From assembly GCA_017449065.1 (NCBI GenBank), contig JAFSKF010000009.1, forward strand, positions 1-64,000: 64,000 nt of DNA. Direction: 5' to 3'. Position 1 is the first letter of the stretch. Every line of letters starts with the position of its first letter. The notes under the pieces were generated by a model. It saw only the letters and a program-made list of their open reading frames with translations. It was not told where the DNA came from and searched no databases. The position numbers and the translations under genes were made by a program. Shown here in pieces: positions 27,094 to 35,457 of the stretch. This DNA comes from Bacteroidales bacterium (GTDB lineage Bacteria; Bacteroidota; Bacteroidia; Bacteroidales; UBA3663).

Positions 27094-27918
27094 TCATTTA
27101 TAAAATGTAATCCAGTTTGTCGTATATGGTATTTTCGTTTTGTGGATTTCATGAGCTACTCCCAAAGAATCTCTCCACCACGAATAGTTCCAACCCGGTC
27201 CCATATCCAGATAAAGGGCATATTTCACTCCGTATGCGAGCAATGCATCTCTGAATACGCCAAATGATTGCGAGGCACGAGAATCCGCAATACAGAGTTT
27301 CCCGTTTTTCTCGCAAAGGCAGCGGTATTCATTAACCGAAGTATCTTTAAATGGTTTCGATTTCACCTGTCCGTCGAAAATGACCATATACTGCACAAAG
27401 CCCATACCATCCTCAGCAGCTGCCTTTTTCAGAAGGTTAGCCTTATCGGAGACAGAAAATTTCCATCCACCTTTTGCCCAAGTCATTACACCTGCAGCAC
27501 CTTGACCACAACCGTCATACAAGACTCCGGCAGAAACATGAGGGCCACAGATATTCTTATGACTGAATGTATCAAGATACTGAGCCGTAAATGCAGCTTC
27601 GGCACAGAAGATAACATCATCATCTTCTATGGATGGCATCGTTCCACAGACAAGATCAATACGACTGAACTCCGGATAATATACCAAAAGATTCTCTGTA
27701 GTATCAATTCGCATGTTTGGGCATACAGATACGGCATTAGTAGCAGAAACAAGCGAATCTTCGAGGTCTGCTATCATCGCGAAGGCCTCTTCGTTGCTCC
27801 CCTCCTCTGATCCTCTTGTATCAGCATGACGGAACGCCATTAGCAATGCTAATAGTAAGATCGGTATGAGCGCCATTAGTAACACCGATGTTTTGGAAAT
27901 CTTTTGCATCTTATTCAT
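27094..27918 (-). CDS. Secreted phosphodiester-glycosidase (NAGPA)-like protein
   Basis: A 274-residue protein with an N-terminal membrane/signal segment (about 9-28) and a globular domain. The C-terminal pattern ALYLDMGPGWNYSWWRD and the earlier AEAAFTAQYLDTF and CGPHVSAGVLYDG resemble the N-acetylglucosamine-1-phosphodiester glycosidase (NAGPA) fold, where a conserved LDxG loop lies near the active site. The identification is from memory of the family pattern and is moderate. It follows the small basic gene by 43 nt, with a possible internal promoter between, so it may be only partly coupled to the kinase operon. A role in trimming an envelope glycan-phosphate is possible. Confidence 0.65.
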   Translation of the reverse strand: MNKMQKISKTSVLLMALIPILLLALLMAFRHADTRGSEEGSNEEAFAMIADLEDSLVSATNAVSVCPNMRIDTTENLLVYYPEFSRIDLVCGTMPSIEDDDVIFCAEAAFTAQYLDTFSHKNICGPHVSAGVLYDGCGQGAAGVMTWAKGGWKFSVSDKANLLKKAAAEDGMGFVQYMVIFDGQVKSKPFKDTSVNEYRCLCEKNGKLCIADSRASQSFGVFRDALLAYGVKYALYLDMGPGWNYSWWRDSLGVAHEIHKTKIPYTTNWITFYK

Positions 27919-27956
27919 CGTTACGAAAACTTGCTTTTAATACATACTCAAAGTGG

Positions 27957-27964
27957 CAAAACTA
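27957..27964 (-). promoter_or_regulatory. Possible internal -7 element before the phosphodiester-glycosidase-like gene
   Basis: TAGTTTTG matches TAnnTTTG on the minus strand, 39 nt upstream of the start at 27918, overlapping the stop of the preceding small gene. No clear -33 box. Confidence 0.4.
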
Positions 27965-28132
27965 TTTCCCGAAGATTGTCTTGAGAATAGTACTACCGAT
28001 CTTCCTTTCTAATCCTTGTTTACTCATAGGAATGCCTGTTTCTCTGGCAATTTTCTGTTTCGCCTTAGTAATTCCCAAGGCTCTCTTCCAAGAGAAAGAG
28101 AGACCTGGTATTGGATTCTGCTTTTTGCTCAT
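27962..28132 (-). CDS. Small basic protein with an FSWKRALGI motif
   Basis: A 56-residue protein from the internal ATG at 28132, 11 nt after the DUF4407 stop; the open frame extends to 28219 but that would overlap DUF4407. It is rich in Lys and Arg, with GLSFSWKRALGITKAKQKIA and KIARETGIPMSKQGLERKIG. Similar short basic proteins are common in Bacteroidetes accessory regions (from memory), without known function. Nucleic-acid binding is plausible from charge only. Confidence 0.7.
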   Translation of the reverse strand: MSKKQNPIPGLSFSWKRALGITKAKQKIARETGIPMSKQGLERKIGSTILKTIFGK

Positions 28133-28143
28133 AGATAATCTAA

Positions 28144-29541
28144 TTATGCTTTTTCTGTATTTGATTGAATATATGCGGAAGGATTCTCGTTTATCTTTCT
28201 CAGTTCCTCTTTTCTCCATTTTTCAATGGCTGTTTGAAGAAGTTCGGCTTGGACTTTGGCTATTTTTTCCATCAACAGATTATTGGCTTGTACTTCTGCT
28301 TCCAACTTCTTTTTATTCTTTTGGGTAGATATCTGAACTTCTGTATTAACAACATCATTGATGTCCGATTGTTTCTTTTCCGATAATACACGCACTTTAT
28401 GTGATTCAGCTGCCAAATAATCATCATATGGCCCAAATGTGAGCATCATTTTAAAAAGTGTCGGAATAACTTCTATTGAAATAAATAATAATGTAATAAA
28501 AAGCCTTGCAAAAAACAAAGTCAGATTTTCTGAAGGAGATGTAATTTTGTTTAATGCATTTATTTGAGCACTAAAACCAGTCAGCGCTTTCTGAGTTTCA
28601 TCTCCTGTTTTATCAATTTCATCAATCTTGTTCTCAACTACCTTTAATCTTCTATTATATTCTTCTATTTCTTTTTGAAGGCTGGCTTTTCTTTGTTTGA
28701 TATATTCTACATTATCTTTATTCTGCTGTTTTTCTTCCGCACGCAGATTATGAAGGTCACTCTGTAATCTTTCGACTTGGCTTTCTAACTGCTTAGCTGC
28801 TGGTCCATAGCCCCGAGTTTTTGTCGCTCCAGTTCCGTTTACTTCATAATATAACCTAAGTTCTGCGGCATTGAGTTCTTTTTCTTTATCTGCTACTCTA
28901 TCAGATATGCTATTATTTTTTCCAGCTCGCAAATCATTTATTTGATTATTTCTTGTTGCAATCTGGTCTTCTATGTCTTTGCGTTGTTGATAGAGAAAAT
29001 CATTAGCATTTCTAATTTCATCTCCAACCTTACTTTGATCAATTACTAACTGTGCTTTGATTTTATCCTGAAATATTCTTATTTCTATAGGTGTAGAGAT
29101 GACAATTCCCAAAAAGATTGCAAGAATTATTCGAGGGAGTCCGCCCCAAAATTCTGGCCTGCTAATTGTGTGCTTTCCATCAGAATACATAGTATTCACC
29201 ATAAACCTATCAAGATTAAATATCATTAATCCCCAGATAAGTGCAAATCCTATTGGTACGAATAATGGTGCTTCTTGGAAAACGAATGATATAGCATATC
29301 CTCCCGATAGTGCTGCCATAATTGCGGTAAAGAGTATTGTACCCCCAGTTCCTGCATACTTTGCATAATCAGAAGGACACTGTCTTAAAACTCTTCGGTT
29401 TACTCCAGCGCATATCCACAAGAATTCATTGATCCATCCACCCCATTTCACCTCTGGGTCTTTGGTCGTCAACGATTCTTCATATTCTGTTAATAACTTA
29501 TTTTCTACTACTTCCTGTATTTTTGAATCTTTTTCTTCCAT
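28144..29541 (-). CDS. DUF4407 membrane protein with long coiled coil
   Basis: A 465-residue protein. TM helices lie at about 66-86, 92-110 and 137-156, then a long coiled coil (about 160-330), a fourth TM at about 341-362 and a cytoplasmic helical tail. The segments KYAGTGGTILFTAIMAALSG and MIFNLDRFMV fit the DUF4407 pattern. Its start lies 44 nt inside the preceding zinc-finger gene, an unusually long overlap that ties their translation. In this operon it may anchor or transduce the kinase/phosphatase signal at the inner membrane; that role is inference. Confidence 0.85.
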   Translation of the reverse strand: MEEKDSKIQEVVENKLLTEYEESLTTKDPEVKWGGWINEFLWICAGVNRRVLRQCPSDYAKYAGTGGTILFTAIMAALSGGYAISFVFQEAPLFVPIGFALIWGLMIFNLDRFMVNTMYSDGKHTISRPEFWGGLPRIILAIFLGIVISTPIEIRIFQDKIKAQLVIDQSKVGDEIRNANDFLYQQRKDIEDQIATRNNQINDLRAGKNNSISDRVADKEKELNAAELRLYYEVNGTGATKTRGYGPAAKQLESQVERLQSDLHNLRAEEKQQNKDNVEYIKQRKASLQKEIEEYNRRLKVVENKIDEIDKTGDETQKALTGFSAQINALNKITSPSENLTLFFARLFITLLFISIEVIPTLFKMMLTFGPYDDYLAAESHKVRVLSEKKQSDINDVVNTEVQISTQKNKKKLEAEVQANNLLMEKIAKVQAELLQTAIEKWRKEELRKINENPSAYIQSNTEKA

Positions 29542-30580
29542 TGCTATTTCCTTTTAAATGACTAAATAGTTTTTTGATTGAACTCTTTAAGCTGAAACGT
29601 CGAAGTGGTGGTGAAAGTTCCACATTTAATCCCAGATCCTTGAATGATGGAACCTTGGGAACTTCTGTTTTTACAAATTCTATTGATATATTGGGAAAAA
29701 ATAACGATACATTATATTGTGGCTGTTTTATTGTTATTGACAATTTATTTGCAATATTTGGAGCTGGCACAAATAGCGACTTAACAAGAGGAATTGGCAA
29801 CATTTGGATTTCTACCCTCTTCTCCTTGGTCCCGAATTCATCTTCAGCCGACAAAACATAAGTCATATTCTTTTCTGGTTCTACGACCTTTTTGCCGGAA
29901 GAAGGCTCCTCCTCTTGATCCAGCCAAACCTTTTTGGCATTCTTGACATTCCACGAAAGCAGAACAGGAACAGTCGGAAAGATATAGTTCTTATCAGCAT
30001 TGAACTCTATTTCGCATTCGTCAAAGACACCAATTTGCAATTCTTCTGTAAAGGTGGTTACATCATCCAAAGCGATGTACTCAATAATATAGGATGTAGT
30101 CTCATTGGGACAAACTTCCAATTTTCCAGAAGAAGGAATCTCTTCCCGATTATCGCCTACAATTAAATATACTTTACTTGTTTTTTCAGTTTTCCAAGTT
30201 AACAATGAATTTTCTTTCTTCCCTCTTTTTAATTTTGATTTACTAGAAGAAAATTCTATTGTAGGACGCTCTATGAAGTCCAATTCAAAACTAACCGTTC
30301 TGGTTGTAGTATCCGAATTCGATAAAAAGAAAATCACATCCTGTTCGTCTGGATTCTCTAAGCTATAAGATTCTTTTCCTGTAACGTCTGAAGTTTCTCC
30401 TTTATAACAAAAAGATACTTTATCACAGAACTCCGTTTTCCACCTTAATACAATTGGTTTGCCGCACAGAACCCTATCGTACGAGAAATCAATAATCTTT
30501 GGAGCATGCGTTTCACATACTTCACAAACATCCAAAATATCAGGATTCTCCGTTTCGCAGTTTTTGCATATCCAACTCAT
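29498..30580 (-). CDS. RanBP2-type zinc finger plus Ig-like repeat protein
   Basis: A 360-residue protein. Residues 3-22 fit the RanBP2 zinc-finger consensus exactly (W3, C5, C8, N12, C19, C22). Then come three similar beta-sandwich-like segments of about 85 residues, each with a central Trp (LRWKTEF, LTWKTEK, LSWNVKN) and a YxL/YxI strand near the end, resembling tandem Ig-like domains. A basic Pro-rich tail follows. No signal peptide, so it is cytoplasmic. It is 5 nt from the DUF2971 gene. TerY-P kinases commonly carry a zinc ribbon; here the kinase has none and this separate protein may substitute (inference). Confidence 0.72.
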   Translation of the reverse strand: MSWICKNCETENPDILDVCEVCETHAPKIIDFSYDRVLCGKPIVLRWKTEFCDKVSFCYKGETSDVTGKESYSLENPDEQDVIFFLSNSDTTTRTVSFELDFIERPTIEFSSSKSKLKRGKKENSLLTWKTEKTSKVYLIVGDNREEIPSSGKLEVCPNETTSYIIEYIALDDVTTFTEELQIGVFDECEIEFNADKNYIFPTVPVLLSWNVKNAKKVWLDQEEEPSSGKKVVEPEKNMTYVLSAEDEFGTKEKRVEIQMLPIPLVKSLFVPAPNIANKLSITIKQPQYNVSLFFPNISIEFVKTEVPKVPSFKDLGLNVELSPPLRRFSLKSSIKKLFSHLKGNSNGRKRFKNTGSSRK

Positions 30581-30585
30581 AGGTC

Positions 30586-31350
30586 CTATATGGAAAAAGG
30601 TTCAAACTCAATATTAAATGGACGACATACTTTTGTTTTTCTGACAGGGATACCTAAGTTTCTTGCGACCTCACCAATATAGCAATATCTGTCTTTGAGA
30701 AAATTGTGACCAATAATAATTCCTTTAATTGCACCTTGGGGGATTGGAATTTTGTATCCTCCCGTTTCATATTTAACTTTAGGATTCGCTCGATCTATTA
30801 TATCTTTCCCTGTAATCAACCTCCTTTCACATTCTTTTTCCCATACAATATTTTTATAGGAACATAAATGGGTAAATAGTTTATCCATCGTCTTAAAATC
30901 TTGCAAACAATCCTCAAGTTTTATGGTTTGAATCTTCCCATCATATGCCCTATAATTAAAAGTATAGTTCATATCATCCAAATTGGGACATTCTTCCTTA
31001 TACACAACTTTTTGATAAGATACTCTAGCTGATAATTCATTAGTTATACTTTCAAATGTATCATCCTCAAATTCGACAACAAAACCACTATAATTATCAG
31101 CATATAATGCCCACATAACTTTATTGTCACATTCTTCACAAAAAGAACATGTCCCATAACTTTCCATAGTTTCTTTAGCGTTCGGCACTATTATGGGGTC
31201 AATAAATTTCAAAAATTGAGGAGATTGTATCAAGTCAAATGAAGCATCATAAGGGTCATTTAGTTTTGACACTTTGCAGAAATAAAAATAATTTTCCGAT
31301 AATGCTTCAAAATTATACGATTGAGGCGAATAGTATTTATATACTTTCAT
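30586..31350 (-). CDS. DUF2971-family protein
   Basis: A 254-residue cytoplasmic protein. MKVYKYYSPQSYNFEALSEN at the N-terminus and VMWALYADNYSGFVVEF in the middle match the DUF2971 pattern, and a cysteine cluster CSFCEEC precedes the latter. The C-terminal IPQGAIKGIIIGHNF is also typical. The family has no settled biochemical role but recurs in accessory and defence loci. Gaps of 5 nt on each side place it firmly in the kinase operon. Confidence 0.8.
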   Translation of the reverse strand: MKVYKYYSPQSYNFEALSENYFYFCKVSKLNDPYDASFDLIQSPQFLKFIDPIIVPNAKETMESYGTCSFCEECDNKVMWALYADNYSGFVVEFEDDTFESITNELSARVSYQKVVYKEECPNLDDMNYTFNYRAYDGKIQTIKLEDCLQDFKTMDKLFTHLCSYKNIVWEKECERRLITGKDIIDRANPKVKYETGGYKIPIPQGAIKGIIIGHNFLKDRYCYIGEVARNLGIPVRKTKVCRPFNIEFEPFSI

Positions 31351-31355
31351 ATAAT

Positions 31356-32408
31356 CTATTTTTTATTGATTTTCCATGTTTTACTACGTAATATTGTTGT
31401 TTGAGGAGTATCAATTATTTCATCAGGAATTGTCTCTTTGACAATAAGAGTACCTCGCAATCCTGCCTCTGACGAACAAATTGTTGTAGTAGCACTAAGA
31501 AGATCTTCTCCTTTAAAATTTTTTAATATGTCAAAGACCTCACGAATTGTTGGCCTATTTTCAGGTCGAGAATTTAACATTTTTCTAATTAAGGCGTCTA
31601 ACCCCGATGGAATATGTTTTGCAAATGAAAAAGATTTGCAATTTTCAACACAATTCCAAGTACTACTATACCCGTCTTCAAGTATTGTTTTTTTTCCTGT
31701 AAAGTACTCACACAAAATAATACCCAATGTAAAGATATCGGATTTTAGAGTAAGAATACTACCCGAGATTTCTTCATCTTCATCCATAATATAGGCTGCC
31801 TGTTCTGGAGAATAATACTCTGGTGTTCCAACAAGGCTTTCGCGGTCTGTTGGTGGATTGCCGCTAAAATAGCTATCATCAAAGTCTATCAGTTTTCCCG
31901 AGTAGCCAGAAGGCGTTTTTTTTATAAGAATATTATCAGGCTTTAAATCTCCATGAACAATATTTAGGTCATGTAAAATTCGAATACTATGGCAAACAGA
32001 TTTTGCAATGAGCAGAATCTTTTCAAAAGGCAGACGAGAGATTTCCTCACAGGTAAGCGATGCCGTGTCTATCTTTTCAGTCACTTTATAATAACAAGTA
32101 CCACTACGGAAGAAATCCACCGCAAAAACGAGGTTACCTCCCAAAGAAACTTTTGTTGCAATTTTCTTATTGAGTTCTTTGTGATGCTTTTCAAATACTT
32201 CGCAAGCTTTGCGTCTTTGTTCCTTCACTTTCTCGCTGCCAGGGCTGTCTGGTAAAGGATATTTGGGAGAAAGAAATTCTTTGATAAAATATTCCTTCCC
32301 GCCCTTCTTTGCAAAAGTCACCTTACTCATGCCTCCAGCCACCTCAAAATCTTTTAAGATTGTATAGCCATTGATCACGTTACCTTCAAGCATTGGCATT
32401 GTTGTCAT
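31356..32408 (-). CDS. Ser/Thr protein kinase of a TerY-P-like triad
   Basis: A 350-residue Hanks-type kinase. The VAIK lysine is K43 in YFIKEF, the catalytic loop is HGDLKPDN (D154, K156, N159), and the Mg-binding motif is DFD (D176), followed by GTPEYYSPEQ as the activation/APE segment. The glycine loop is degenerate (EVAGGMSKVTFAK). The C-terminal 60 residues are Thr/Ser rich and may be autophosphorylated; no zinc ribbon or TM helix is present. The start overlaps the PP2C stop by 23 nt with alternative in-frame ATGs at 32399 and 32393. Confidence 0.93.
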   Translation of the reverse strand: MTTMPMLEGNVINGYTILKDFEVAGGMSKVTFAKKGGKEYFIKEFLSPKYPLPDSPGSEKVKEQRRKACEVFEKHHKELNKKIATKVSLGGNLVFAVDFFRSGTCYYKVTEKIDTASLTCEEISRLPFEKILLIAKSVCHSIRILHDLNIVHGDLKPDNILIKKTPSGYSGKLIDFDDSYFSGNPPTDRESLVGTPEYYSPEQAAYIMDEDEEISGSILTLKSDIFTLGIILCEYFTGKKTILEDGYSSTWNCVENCKSFSFAKHIPSGLDALIRKMLNSRPENRPTIREVFDILKNFKGEDLLSATTTICSSEAGLRGTLIVKETIPDEIIDTPQTTILRSKTWKINKK

Positions 32409-33423
32409 CGTTTATAAATTTCAGATACTTCTGCTTGTAACTCTCCCAGCCACTTTTAGCGATTTGTTCGTATTCGCGTTGCATCTTAGTCAGTTTCTGC
32501 TTTTGACTGGTAATATTAGACTCCAAATCTCGAAGTTTGCCAACAACTGAAACAGATTGCAATGCCATAATATTTTTAAACTTTCCAAATGACTCAAAGC
32601 CAATGCCAATCAAAGCCAAGGACGTATCGTCACCTGTCACTTCTTGAATACTCTGCATAAGCAGTTTCTTCCATTCTTCTTCATCGTTAGCTTTTTTCAG
32701 ACACCGTTTAAGCATATCCTCAAAGTGCATTGGCGTGGGGAGATAGCCGAAACAGCCATCTGTTGCACTTATTATTATGACAGGCTCTTTTGAAAGGTCA
32801 ATTTGCTTGTGATTAATTCGGAAATCACGATCCGCACAAATACAATTTGATACAGCAGCATCATTGTGCAAATTCTCCATAGGATCATTATCTTCTTCTA
32901 AATCATCCTTGCTAATCTGGTAGAATCCGTTCCTCGTCCACAAGTAGCAATGTGAGTCACCTGCCCAGTAACTATCAACTTTATAACTATTATCTTTTTC
33001 GTAAAGAGTTACAATTGCCATAGTTGTTGGATATTCACGAATAAGCCTGCTTCGTAACGAGGATATTGCCTTTGGGGCGAACTTCTCTTTTTCTTCAGAT
33101 AATGTTCTTTTTATAATTGCTTTCATTTCTTCTATATCGATATCCTCTGCGGGAAGACAGTTCTGAAGGAATTTATCCATGGAAGAACAAACTATTCTAG
33201 AAGAGACATAGGCCTGGGTATGTCCGACGCCCAAAGAGGATGATTCGCAAATCGTTGCACCGGCTCCACCCATTCCATCAAACACTCCAACTGCAAAAGA
33301 GTCTCTTTTTTGAATGAGAAGAGGTGGGGCATCTTCCCCATGCCTCGCCTCCTTCTCAATCATAAAAGAAACGGATATGACATCTATGCTTTTCACGTCC
33401 TCAGCTTTAAACAGATTTGACAA
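32386..33423 (-). CDS. PP2C-type protein phosphatase of the triad
   Basis: A 345-residue metal-dependent phosphatase with FDGMGG (D49), WAGDS (D156), SATDG (D222) and GDDTS (D265, D266), so the two-metal centre is complete. After residue 290 comes a coiled-coil tail (about 296-325). The likely start is TTG at 33423, 17 nt inside the vWA gene; no ATG is better placed. It would reverse phosphorylation by the adjacent kinase, with the vWA protein as partner. Confidence 0.92.
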   Translation of the reverse strand: MSNLFKAEDVKSIDVISVSFMIEKEARHGEDAPPLLIQKRDSFAVGVFDGMGGAGATICESSSLGVGHTQAYVSSRIVCSSMDKFLQNCLPAEDIDIEEMKAIIKRTLSEEKEKFAPKAISSLRSRLIREYPTTMAIVTLYEKDNSYKVDSYWAGDSHCYLWTRNGFYQISKDDLEEDNDPMENLHNDAAVSNCICADRDFRINHKQIDLSKEPVIIISATDGCFGYLPTPMHFEDMLKRCLKKANDEEEWKKLLMQSIQEVTGDDTSLALIGIGFESFGKFKNIMALQSVSVVGKLRDLESNITSQKQKLTKMQREYEQIAKSGWESYKQKYLKFINDDNNANA

Positions 33424-34090
33424 TAGCGGACATTATTGTTTCATAATCGACCTCAGTCAATCCCATACCTGATCTTGCAGGATGGTGAATAGTATTATCC
33501 CAATTCAGTCCAATTTCCGTCCAAGCACTAGCATCCGGTGCAAATACGATTAACCTCTCCGCATTGAAATCCATTCTTCCACCTTGTCTAAGATTCCACC
33601 AATCTGTTAGTTCGTTAAAATCACTTGGCATATCCTGAGGATAAAAGTCATTCATACACCTATCTAATCTCAAAGGATGAGTTGAAGCATCTGACCAGAC
33701 AACCACGACATGCCTTCTTTTATCACCACCTGTAGTCCAATCAGAATTAATAGCCATTGCCAAAGCTTCCAAACCATTCTCTGGCTCATCACCCCCACCA
33801 GTCGGCTGAAGTCCGTTTACAAAACTCTTGAATTCTGATTCTTGGGCTGGAATATTGATGAATCCAGAATCTTGAATAGCATTTGCGCCATCTGCATAAA
33901 AATCACGGAATCCTATAACTCGAATGCGAAGCTCAGAGATTTCTTTACCCTTAGCATCACATCTTGCTTTCAAATCTGGATAAAACTTTAATGCGTTAGT
34001 TTTTACTGTATCCAACAAATCACCCATACTACCTGTACAATCTATACACATTACAATGTCAACGTTGTACTTTAATCCTTGTCCTGGCAT
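33407..34090 (-). CDS. TerY-like von Willebrand factor A protein
   Basis: A 227-residue stand-alone vWA domain. The MIDAS motif is D17-C-T19-G-S21 in IVMCIDCTGSM, with the further T/D residues in PTGGGDEPENG and the VVVVWSDAS strand. It matches the TerY-type vWA found with PP2C and kinase. It is the first gene of the operon, about 340 nt downstream of a strong promoter, with a hairpin only 17 nt before its start codon. The metal ion and protein partner are unknown. Confidence 0.9.
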   Translation of the reverse strand: MPGQGLKYNVDIVMCIDCTGSMGDLLDTVKTNALKFYPDLKARCDAKGKEISELRIRVIGFRDFYADGANAIQDSGFINIPAQESEFKSFVNGLQPTGGGDEPENGLEALAMAINSDWTTGGDKRRHVVVVWSDASTHPLRLDRCMNDFYPQDMPSDFNELTDWWNLRQGGRMDFNAERLIVFAPDASAWTEIGLNWDNTIHHPARSGMGLTEVDYETIMSAIVKSV

Positions 34091-34106
34091 AACAATCCAC
34101 TTTTGT

Positions 34107-34128
34107 TCTGCTTGGCTACCACAGCAGA
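34107..34128 (-). promoter_or_regulatory. Hairpin close to the vWA start codon
   Basis: TCTGCT pairs with AGCAGA and an inner TGG with CCA around a 3-nt loop, giving about nine pairs with one bulge. On the transcript it ends about 17 nt before the vWA ATG, close enough to affect ribosome access. Confidence 0.55.
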
Positions 34129-34142
34129 TGTTTTCGTTTAAG

Positions 34143-34264
34143 GTTTATATATACAAACAAAGAACGTGGAGCCTATCTGTCACTCGCTCCACGCTCTAAA
34201 GGCTCTCGCATTGCCCAGTTTGTCGAAACGAGCAACGTGAAAGCCCCACGAAAATGTATATATC
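34143..34264 (-). ncRNA. Candidate structured leader RNA of the vWA-PP2C-kinase operon
   Basis: A segment of about 120 nt in the 5' leader is closed by ATATATAC (34147-34154) pairing with GTATATAT (34256-34263). Inside are a strong hairpin at 34161-34197 (8 perfect pairs CGTGGAGC/GCTCCACG, extended by AGA/TCT over a G-U), a two-part hairpin at 34209-34237 (CATTGC/GCAACG and GTTT/AAAC) and a small one at 34236-34250. On the transcript the strong hairpin is followed by a U-rich stretch, so it could act as an attenuator. No known riboswitch class is recognised. Confidence 0.55.
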
Positions 34265-34435
34265 AAATCCGTATCTTCTGCCTACCTTTATGAGTAGAGA
34301 CAAGATAAGGAAATGTATAAGCATTCCAAGGGACGTTCCCATTGCTTTGTTTTTGACAAACTGTTCGAACGTGCGAGATTCTTAGAGCGTCAAAGCCAAA
34401 GCGTCCAGAAAACGCCTATGTCTGTATGTTCGCCG

Positions 34436-34467
34436 CAAAAATATGATATTTTTTCGAATCGAACAAA
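34436..34467 (-). promoter_or_regulatory. Promoter of the vWA-PP2C-kinase operon
   Basis: Minus-strand TTTG, 20 nt, TATTTTTG, exactly the Bacteroidetes consensus. Transcription should start near 34429, giving a leader of about 340 nt before the vWA start. Confidence 0.75.
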
Positions 34468-34509
34468 TTTTTCAGGAACATTTTTTTGCAAATATGTTGA
34501 AGAACATAA

Positions 34510-34632
34510 AAATAAAGTCGTGAAGGATGCAATGCAATCCATCAGACAGGTTGCAAAGATACACTATTAATCTGAGAAACGGAAGGCACATCTGCTTCCA
34601 TTGTACGAAGTCGTGGGGTTATTGTATGAAAT
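34510..34632. repeat. Dispersed repeat copy A
   Basis: This 123-nt copy differs from copy B (36825-36947) at only about three positions. It includes GTTGCAAAGATACACTA, which carries a minus-strand -7 element TATCTTTG. Copies A and B flank the DUF4276/AAA gene pair in direct orientation. Confidence 0.92.
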
Positions 34633-34776
34633 ACTTATGATAGATCTATAATTCAATTCTTTCTCTTAATCAATGCCAATATATCATCGAACCTTCTACA
34701 CCAATATCCACGTACTATAAATGACAGAACATTAATACCCCAATAAAGTAGGACGATATGAGTGGAAACAGTTGAT

Positions 34777-35457
34777 TTAGCTATTCCGAACCTTTTCGCA
34801 GAAAGTTTTCAGTTCACGGTCTTTAAATATTAAATCGCTTGGATTCAGATGTGCAATGATACCGGGAGCATGGCGCAACTTGCCATATTTCAAGTCGCGC
34901 ACCTTTCCTGATGCACTCTTTTTCACTTTTTCTTGTGGAGCAAATACCTGTCGCAGAATCACACCCATCAAAAACGATGCTTTCTGCTGCAAGTGCTCAA
35001 TATCCTTGCCTTTGATAGAAGGATGATTGGCCAATGGATAATCTTGCCTGGGTTTGCGTGTCAGATTTTCATCCTCGGCCCATTGCTCTATAGCTTCTGG
35101 TTGTTTCAGGAACCATGCTTCCATCTCCTGAATCCAGAAACTTACGTGATCTGTCTTGTCCTTTGGCATCTTAATTCCATCGTCAGACAGGCTCTTGAAC
35201 CAATCGTTTCTCAACTCCGGCTTACGGTCAAGATCTACATACAGATAGTTTTCCTCATTTCCCGTTGCATTGATGAACTGTTTTGCGGCTTCTTTATAAC
35301 TGGAGCATTTCTTCACTACAATGCTGATGTCATCACGATTTAGTGCCCGTTGCATAAAGCGATTCAGTTCCTCTCGCAGAGCCTCCGAATTATTGTTCGT
35401 TGTGGCATCAACATTTCCATTGATAACACCACCCTCCACATATACATTGACTACCAT
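34777..35457 (-). CDS. DUF4276-like TOPRIM-type protein paired with an ATPase
   Basis: A 226-residue protein. The N-terminal strand VYVEGG (E8), the later YLYVDLD (D75, D77) and FWIQEMEAWFL (E111, E113) fit the DUF4276 pattern, a TOPRIM-like nuclease family often encoded beside SMC/AAA ATPases. It overlaps the ATPase stop by 7 nt. By analogy with ATPase-TOPRIM defence pairs such as OLD and PARIS it may be the effector nuclease; activity is not shown. Confidence 0.72.
   Translation of the reverse strand: MVVNVYVEGGVINGNVDATTNNNSEALREELNRFMQRALNRDDISIVVKKCSSYKEAAKQFINATGNEENYLYVDLDRKPELRNDWFKSLSDDGIKMPKDKTDHVSFWIQEMEAWFLKQPEAIEQWAEDENLTRKPRQDYPLANHPSIKGKDIEHLQQKASFLMGVILRQVFAPQEKVKKSASGKVRDLKYGKLRHAPGIIAHLNPSDLIFKDRELKTFCEKVRNS

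Larger units (their letters stand above)
34091..34776. other. Intergenic: leader RNA, promoter and repeat copy A
   Basis: No convincing gene. From left to right it holds the hairpin before the vWA start, the structured leader segment, a consensus minus-strand promoter, repeat copy A, and about 140 bases with only a start-less remnant frame (see rejected items). Confidence 0.7.

Noticed and set aside
34313-34570. An 85-codon plus-strand frame across the kinase-operon promoter
   Set aside because: Runs through the promoter into repeat A; composition is not protein-like.
34653-34800. Remnant frame reading AKRFGIAKSTVSTHIVLLYW, helix-turn-helix-like
   Set aside because: No start codon, overlaps the end of the DUF4276 gene in another frame, and only about 48 codons; may be chance or a decayed gene.
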